Assembly (NCBI RefSeq): GCF_000710775.1
Contig: NZ_JOJP01000001.1
Coordinates: 176,764-240,763 of the forward strand
Source: Endozoicomonas elysicola
Lineage (GTDB): Bacteria; Pseudomonadota; Gammaproteobacteria; Pseudomonadales; Endozoicomonadaceae
Direction: 5' to 3'
Length of the DNA stretch: 64,000 nt
The stretch's first letter is position 1; every line of letters starts with the position of its first letter. Below are positions 1-9,100 of the stretch, piece after piece. The position numbers were made by a program, and so were the translations under genes. The notes beneath the pieces were generated by a model. The model had not been told where the DNA came from, did not search any database, and was given only the letters and a program-made list of their open reading frames with translations.

Positions 1-175
1 TCATAGTCAGGATTTTTCTCCTTAACCGTTACTGTTTTCTCCGGTTCATAGTCAGGATTTTTCTCTTTAACTTTTTTGGTATAAGCAGGCTCATAGTCAG
101 GGTTTTTCTCCTTGACCTTTTTAGTGTAAGCAGCCTGATAATCAGGATTTTTTGCTTTTTCTACAACGACTACTT
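1..175 (-). repeat. 15-residue tandem repeats (NPDYEP type) in TpsA, continuing off the edge
   Basis: At the left edge the adhesin frame reads as near-identical units of about 45 nt, of the form V-K-E-K-N-P-D-Y-E-P-A-Y-T-K-K. About four units are visible and the array is cut by the window boundary. The units are Lys/Glu-rich with one Asn-Pro-Asp-Tyr block each. They lie C-terminal to the haemagglutinin repeats and are probably an extended stalk or linker; that role is inference. Confidence 0.8.
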
Positions 176-3100
176 TCTCAGTACGAGATTTCTCTGTCAT
201 CGTTATCTTTTTAAAGTCATCAAATGACATCAGGCTCTTATCAGAATCCAACTTCTTCTTGATCGCAGCGACATCAGCTTCACTCATCTTTTCTTTGATT
301 AGCCCATCTGCTCGTAATGCATCAATCGCTTTCGTTAGTTGTTCTCCAGTCTTCTTATCAACCGTGGGCTTACTTGCATCAGCCAACATACCACCAGGTT
401 CACTTGTTGAAGTCTTTTCATTGGACTTAAGTATGGCCGCAATATCCTGCTTCTTAGCACCCGTTTTTGATTGCCCATCTTTTGTTCTTGTTTTCAGCCC
501 ACCAGGAACATTGGTTGATGAAGAAACGGTAGTTCCTTGTGTAGAATCAACTGATGATATTTTTGTTTGGCTGAATGATCCAATCTGATTGTCTTTTAAC
601 TGTTTCTCTAAGGCCTTAGCATCACCTTTTCTGTAGTCGGGAAGCTTCTTAAGTGCATCATATCCTCCTACCGTTTCAAATTTCCTGGCAGCTATATAGA
701 AAGTATCGCTGGCGTAAAGCGCTCTTTGCTCCTCAGGCATATCTTTAAGGTACTCTGCTTTTTCTTTCTTAAACTCGGCTGTCTGTGACTTAGACAATGA
801 ATCAGAAAGCCTGGACAGTTCAGCATTTTGTTCCTTTGTTAATTTTCTCGAATCAAGGCTTTTGACAACTTCATTCATTGCCTGCTGTTGTTTACCACGT
901 AAAGCAACATCACCGGTATCTTTCCTGACACCTGCTTTTTGTCCAGATGCGTTAGATGTAACATAACTGGCTCCACCAAAAGCAGGTTTGGATATCTTTT
1001 CTTCAATTTTAGGAACACCAAAGTCGAAATCCTTGACCGTAATCTCTTTTTCAACTTGCTTGTCAATATATTCTTTTCCAACAGCCTCCACTACGACTTC
1101 TCGCTCAATGTACTCTTTACCTTTAGCCGGTACATTTACGTCTTTTTCGATATATTCAGTGCCTTTCGCAGGAGTAGTCACCGTTTTTTCAACATATTCA
1201 GTGCCTTTTGCAGGAGTAGTCACCGTTTTCTCAATATATTCAGAGCCTTTTGCAGCAACCGTCACTTCTTTCTCAATATATTCAGAACCCTTAGCAGGCG
1301 TAGTGACCGTTTTTTCTATATATTCAGGACCTTTTGCAGCGACTTTAACTTCTTTCTCAATATATTCAGAGCCTTTTGCAGGGGTAGTCACCGTTTTCTC
1401 AATATACTCAGGTCCCTCTGCCGGTCTTGTTTCATATTGAGCATCTTTACCAGGAACCACTTCTTTTTTAACATCTATCTTGGCTTTTTCCCCGGGAATG
1501 TATTTAACTGCATATGGGTCCGCTTTATTGGAAGCGGTAGTCGTATCTCGGGTTTTACGTTGACTTGATGAACCACTATCTTTCTTTTTCTTTTTATTCA
1601 TCAGATTGCCTTCAGAAGATACCGGCCCCGTTGTCAGTCCGAAGCTGACCGCCTTCTTAATGTCTGTTTTCTTTAAATCAACAATATTATTTGCATTTTT
1701 TTCGACATTATCGGCTTGCAGCTCTGCTTCCTGGTTTCTTATCGTATCAGCATTGAGCACAATACTTTTCCCGGAAATATTTGAAGCTTTACCTGTCTGC
1801 TGTTCTGAGTCGTCATACTCCATACTAAAACCAAATCTAAACCCGGAAGTGGTTCCACCAGCAACCTCAACATCAACTGAAGTTGAAAGAGATCTACTTT
1901 TTTCAACATCTTTGGCTTCGAGCATATTGATACTATTCTTCGCATCCAGGGTTATGAAGCCTGCATCGGCATCATTGCTGTCTGCGCTTATATTCGTCCC
2001 TTCCAGATTAATATCATTGGCGGATTTGATACTGATATTTCCTCCTCCAGAGCTAATATTGGCAACATTATTTGTCAGTGAATACTCATCCGTCATATCC
2101 ATCTGATTAGAAACGCTGGTTGATGCATAATCAGCAGAAGCCTGAACATTCAACGATGAATTGGTATCCAAAGAAGAAAAGGTACGAATATCTTTAGCCG
2201 ATTTGAACGATACATCGCCACCAGAATCAATACTGATATCATTTCCTGCATCTAAATCAGTACCAACAAAGGTAGCATCACCTTTAGTCTTGATATTGAT
2301 ATTGCCACCAGCCCCCATAGAACCGGTTTTTGCTGTTGATTCGAATAAATCAGATTTAGATGTCGCCACCGAAGTATCATTGGAAACTTCAACATCAACA
2401 AGAGTAGCACCAACACCAACACCTGCGGTTGTTGTCGTGTCAACACTATAAGATTCTGAAGACTCTATATTAATATCCCTGGCTTCTGCGTAGGTCAGTG
2501 TGCCTGCATCAATATTAATATCTCCGCCACTGCTCATGTCCGTTCCAAGAAAGTTCGCATCTTCCTTAATAGTGAAATTGATGTTACCACCAGATTGATA
2601 AGAAGCCGTTTTGGCGGTTTTAGATAACTTATTGGACTTTTCAACATCAACCTTAACCTGAACCTTACCACCAACAGAGGCGCCTGCCGCAGCCCCCCCC
2701 ATCGCACCAGTCGTACCCGCAGCAGCATCGGCGGAGGCATACGCTTCAAAAGAGACTCCAACTCTATTCTCATTAGTTACTTTGTTGTGAGTGGTTGATT
2801 CTGAGTCATAAAGTGCCAACTCAGTATAAGACTGACCCGTAGTGTTAATATCACCAGCTGCACTCAATTGCGTTCCTTGATCAACAATCGCTCCTTCAGC
2901 CTTACGATTAATATTGCCACCTGCGGTGATCGTACTTCCAACACCTGTGCTTCTATTGTAAGTAGATTTCTCAACGGTTGTTTTTTGCCTGACACCAACG
3001 CTGGCACTGGTCCCGGTCTGAGCATCCACAGAGGCCCCACCACCAATGGCACTAGCACCGGCTTCTGCTGAAGCCGATGCATTACCATCGACAGAAGCGT

Positions 3101-6100
3101 ATAAACCCACAGAGGTTTTCGTTGAATCGCTTGTTTCGGTATAAGTATCTTCAGCCGCTAATGTATAAAGATCACCGCCAGCATCCAGATTGACATCATT
3201 TGATGCCGCAATATTTGCTGCCTGTAAAGCAATATCATTTTTTGATTTAATATTGATATTAGAGGCTCGGAGTTGACTACCTGTATGAGTGACCCTGTTT
3301 TTTTCTTTGGATTGAAGAGTTATGGTCATCAAATCAACAGTAAGATCTGACTTTGCTTCTGCATTTGCAGAAGCACTGCCTGAAACTGAACTTACATCCT
3401 GGTTTCCTCTGGCTTGTGCATTCGCTCCAGCAGTGTTGTTAGTTTCAAACATTAAACCGACTGTAGCTGTCTTAACAGACTTTTTAGCGTAATCAACATT
3501 TCTACCAGCGAGGATATTTACCTCATCACCCGTGATATTGATATCATTTCCGGCACCAACATTAGCACCGACCATAGTGACGTCACCACCTGATGTTAAG
3601 TTCAGGTTGTTACCAGCCCTGATATTACTGGCTTTACTTCGACCAGAGAATTTAAATTCATTTTCAGTCTGCACCTGCATTGCAGCAATTCCTACAGATG
3701 CAGAAGCCGATGCATTGGCTCCTGCAGAAGCACTGCCTTCATGACCAGTGTTATTAAGGTTAGATTCACCACTGGCATCGGCATTTGCACTGGCATCAGT
3801 TTTGGATTGTGGGCCTAATATTTTACCAAACGCAACCGTTTCAGTTTTTGTTTTCTCTGTTTTGTAATTTATCCCGTCGAGAATGGTAAGACCATTAGTG
3901 GCATCTAAATCAATATTACCTCTTGCGGTGATATCAGAACCTCGAACAGTAACTTCATTACCAGAGTTTATTTTAATATTGTTACCAGCCGTAATTTTCG
4001 AACCAACACTCTTACCCTCTTCAGTGAGCTTTTCTGTCGTTTTTGATCCCCATATCCCACCACCGACACCGAATCCAGAATTCCCGTCTTTTTTGGTAGT
4101 CTTCGTTATATCAACTGCGTCGAGTATATTAATATCATTTTTTGCATCCAGAGATATGACACCTGCACCATTTTCAGTACTGCCTGCCGTTAGTGTCGCA
4201 GCCTCAAGAGTCATATCTTCACCAGACTTTATAGTTATATTTCCGGTTGAAGATAAAATATCTGCGCCTTTATTGGTTAACGTATATTTACCAACTCCAT
4301 CCTCCTTATTTGGTGATAGATCGACAGCAAATTTGTCTTTGGAAATTTCAAAGCCGATTTTAGTCCCTGTTGATGAAGAAGAGCGATTGTGTTCATCTTT
4401 AGCTGCTTCAAAGGTCACATCACCAGCAGAGTCAATGTTCACCTCATTTTTAGCATTCAGTTCGGTGCCTACAAATGTTGCATCACCTTTGGACGTTATA
4501 TTGATCGATGAGGAATTTATAGCTGAAACTGTATTTTGTAATGAAGACTCATCAAGTTTATCAATCTGGTTTGAAAAACCTGCTGCAAATTTATCTGCAG
4601 AAAGCTCAATTCCTACAGAAGTACCTGTTTCTGTTGATGTATAACTGTAGTCATCTTTAGCAGATTCAAATGTTACATCACCGGTAGAGTCAATAGTAAC
4701 GTCATTTACGGCATTCAGTTCAGTTCCTACAAACTTGGAATCACCCCTAGACGTAATATTGATGGATGAAGAGTTAATGGATGAAACATTATTTTTCAAT
4801 GAAGATTCTTCAACATTGCCGGTTTGGTTTGCCCCCCCAGCAGCAAGCTTATTAACAGAGAGTTCGAGCCCAACCGAAGTATTTGTTTTAGATGATGTGT
4901 AACTGCTCGTATCTTTAGCGGACTCAAAGGAGACATCACCACCAGAATCTATATTAACACCCTCAACAGCACTTAGCTCAGTACCAACAAAGGAAGCATC
5001 ACCTTTGGTATTGATATTAATATTACCACCGGCCCCCATAGAACCGGTTTTTGCTGTTGACTTCGATAAGGCTTCATTAGAAGTTGAGAACGAAGTATTA
5101 CTTGAAATGCCACTTTCACTAACACTTGAACCAACACCAACACCAATAGAGGTCGATGAGTTTAAGTTTGACGATTGAGAAGACTCTTGATGAATATCTC
5201 TGGCCTCTGAATAGGTCAGTGTTCCTGCATTAATGTTGATATCACCGGCACTGTCCATGTCGGTACCCAGGAAACTGGCATCCTCTTTAATATTGAAATT
5301 AATATTTCCACCAGAGTTGTAAGATGCTGTTTTGGCGGTTTTTGATAACTTACTCAAATTCGCCACATCAACATTAACATCTACACCTAATCCAGCCGAT
5401 CCACCTCCTGCTGACTTTGAAAAGGTAGCGCCAATCTTAGTTTCTGAGTCCGTTGTAAAAGATGTGGATGTTTCAGAGTCATATAATTCCAGCTCAGTAT
5501 ATGATGTAGCTGTTGTATTAATATCCCCACCTGCACTGAACTGGGTTCCCTGGTCCACAATAGACCCTTCTGCCTTGCGTGTAATATCTCCGCCGGCAGT
5601 TATCAGGGTTGCCACACCAGTACTTTTGCTCTTGGTAGAATTTTCTGTTGACGTTTTTGCGCTCGCGCTGAGGCTACCACCGCCACCAGCAGCAGGACTA
5701 CCATATATGGATAAATTTATACCCAGCGAACTGCTTGCTGAAGTGGTCTTTTCAGTGGATATATCTTCAGCAGCCAGTGAGTAAATATCACCACCAGCAT
5801 CAAGGCTAACATCATTCGTCGCTTGAATGTCTGCCGCTTGTAATGCGATATCACTGTTTGCCGTAATATTGACATTATCGCCTTTTAGCTGGCTTCCTGA
5901 GTGAGCAATGTTCGTTTTTTCTGTAGTATTAAGATCTACATTCATGAAATCAACATTAAAGCCAGTGCTTGCACTTCCATCGTCAGCAGTTGAGCTTCCT
6001 TTTGAGAAGTTCACACCAATTCGTGTTGTTTCGACAGTTGTTTTTGAATAGTCGGTATTTCGGCCTGCCAGGATATTTACATCATCTCCTTTGAGACTTA

Positions 6101-9100
6101 AATCCTCGCCTGCACTGACATTAGAGCCAACCATGGTGATATCACCATCCGATGCTATATTCAGATTTTTCCCTGCAGTAATATTGCTAGCTTGACTTCG
6201 TGTGGAAGCACTGTCTTCATTGCGCTTTTCGGTTTCGGAAAGAGAGAGCCCGCTGGATGACAGCTTACCGATAGTCATCGTCTCAGTGGATTTGTTAACC
6301 TCTTTGTAGTTAATTCCATCAAGGATCGCGACACCTTTAGAGGCATCCAAATCAATATTCCCACCAGCTTTAATATCTGAACCACGAACCGTGATTTCAT
6401 TGCCGGCACTTACATTAAGGTTGCCACCAATGTTCATTGAAGAGGCGACACTGTTGCCTTCCTTAGTCGTGGTGGTGGTTTTTTCTTTCCCCCATAAGCC
6501 ACCACCTACGCCAAAACCAGATCTTTCTTCTATAAAGACAGTTTCCACCTTATCAACGACATCGAGAATTTTAAAATCATTTTCTGCATTAATATCCGCA
6601 TTATTACCAACATTTACATCCGTTCCAGCTAATACAATATCATTACCGGACTTCATTGATAGATCATTACCAACATCGATTGATGACTTCAGGTTTTTCG
6701 TTTCTGTCCTTTTGTCATTGTCAAAACCAGTTACCGTTACTAATTCCTGTGTACCGACATTAATATCCCCCCCAGAAGTGAGGCTGGCATCATTGGTTGC
6801 TGAGATTGAAGAACTCAGAATATTAATATCTTTATTAGCCTCTAATGTTACATTCTCACCGGATATGGAGGATTCTTTGCCAGCGACTGCATTTAGCACC
6901 CCTTCCTCAAGGTATCTTTTCGTAGTAATACTACCTTCAGTACTTTTGAGATTTACATTTTTACCCGATATAGTTCCGCTGGTGTTAACAATGTCATTTT
7001 TTGCCTGTATGGTTAGATCGTCGGTTGCTTTGATAGTACCACCGGTATTTTCAACACTGTCCAAATCTGCAACTAACGTGTTTGCTGATATCACTGCTCC
7101 TGAATTGACCAGCGCCCGAGTCTCACTGGAAAGAAATACCTTGGGAGCCAGAACCGTCTCCCCATTTACCACTGTTGAAACTACCCATACGATGTCTTCA
7201 GTCAAATTAGCCAGTTGGACAGGAGAGGGCTCTTTACCATATTCAAACCCAAGTGCGTCGGCCTGCTGTGCCCCCTGCTCCATAAGTTGCCTAAATTGAT
7301 CCTGCCTGTTGAATCCAGAATACAGGATATTGGAACCGGTTAAAGTGGTCAGCTGCTTCTCAACTAAATACGATTCATAATTAGCATCCCCCAACCTTCT
7401 CAGCCTTTCTTCTGGGCTGTACCCATATCTATCTTCAAAGTATTTTGTCGAAATACCATTAGTCACCGTATTGTATAGTGGGTTTGTCTCTACAAGGTAC
7501 TCGGAGGTTGGATTAGACGAAAAAACAAAGTATCCATTTGGATTTGAAGGTAAAAGAGCAGAAAGGCTAGGTATGCTGAGCTGAGTAATATCATTACTAC
7601 CTGCCTGCAATTTAACGACACCACTATCGGCTGTTTGAGCATTTGTGGTAGTCGTTTGAGGCTGAGATGGGGATCCTTTATTAACTAAAGAAAACCCAGA
7701 GGCGTACATTGTTCCTGCAAATACCCCTGATGGATACGGAATTGGTTGAGTAGCAATAAGGGATCTATTTTGAAATGAATAACCAGGATCATGCGGACCA
7801 GATGTTATAAATACACCTCCAGCCGTTTGGCTCCAAGTAACCGTTTTTGTATATCGATCATCATAAGTTCTATTTTCCAAGTCACCCGATTGGTTTGTAA
7901 AAACTGCACCGGCATTGCTTGAAGAAATTGTCAGGTTATTTAAAGCAGAGATAATGGCAAAGGTATTATTAACATTGTTAAAATTGGTGACACTTAAGTT
8001 ACGGGCAGTAATTATTGGATAAAATAAAGGATCTGATGGGTAACTTTCATCCACTTGCACTCTGTCTATGCGTTGATGTGTTCGATGACAGTGCTCCACA
8101 GCATCAAAGAAATCATAAGAACAATTTTGACTGATCACTGATTCTGAGGAGCTAACAGTATATTCATTCACATTTTTAGTCGGTGAAAATGGGTTTATAT
8201 TTTGAATATTAGAAGCATTGATTGAAATATCGCCCTGTGAAGAGATCTCGCTTCGATTTGTCAATTGATTGGTGGTAATAGAGATATTACCATCTGAATA
8301 GATCTCACCAGATAATGAAGATGTACCGTTTGAATCGTTGGTAATTGAATTACTAAAATTCAACCCTAAACTCGACGATGAAAAAACAAGCCCTTGATTA
8401 TATAAGGTGGTACCAGCCAGAGTTAAATTATTCAGTGATGAAATAGCGGCGGTATTACTATTAACGATATTACTGGAATTAACAGTCAAGTTATTTCCCG
8501 AGTGAATCAGCCCATTATTCTGAAGATTATTTTGGATATTGAAGACAACATTACCAACCCCTGAAGTAGCACCAATAATCCTTGATGTACTGACAGGAAG
8601 TGTCAAATTTGGAACATCCAGGTTCATATCTGTAGCTGAACTAATGGATGCACTATTTCTGAAGTCTAACGAGGTTGCATCGATATCAACAACATTACCA
8701 GTTATTACTGCGTCATCTATAACCAGACTGGACACATTCAAATCAATATTACTATCAGAATCAATTTTAGCGTTACTTTTTAAATCTAACGTCGACACAT
8801 CAATATTCACAGCATTTGCTGCCAGATTCGAATTACTTAAAAGATTAACAACACCAACATTACCAGCTCCATCATTGATGTTCACCAGGCCGTCTGACTG
8901 TATATTGCCAGAGTTATTTAACATGCTTGTAGCAGTGATTGTAGAGTTGCCTACTGAATTTATCAGACCGGAATTCTGAATATTTGCATGTGACAATGTC
9001 ATCATTCCCAATGATGACAGTTCACCACCTGGATTTACCGTAAGACTATTTGAGTTTGCAGTAATGTTTTGACTTGACTTCAATATGTTCAGGCTTAGTG

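Noticed and set aside
939-1568. Repetitive plus-strand open frames over 939-1568
   Set aside because: They are complements of the tandem repeats in the minus-strand adhesin. The minus frame continues unbroken through them and carries recognisable domains.
2100-6600. Assembly artefact as the source of the adhesin duplication
   Set aside because: The two cassettes differ at many positions and in length, so they are diverged paralogous segments and not a duplicated contig; the shorter arrays could still be miscounted.
6391-7299. 302-codon plus-strand open frame
   Set aside because: It lies opposite the adhesin, has a Leu/Pro/Ser-rich shadow composition and no family motif.
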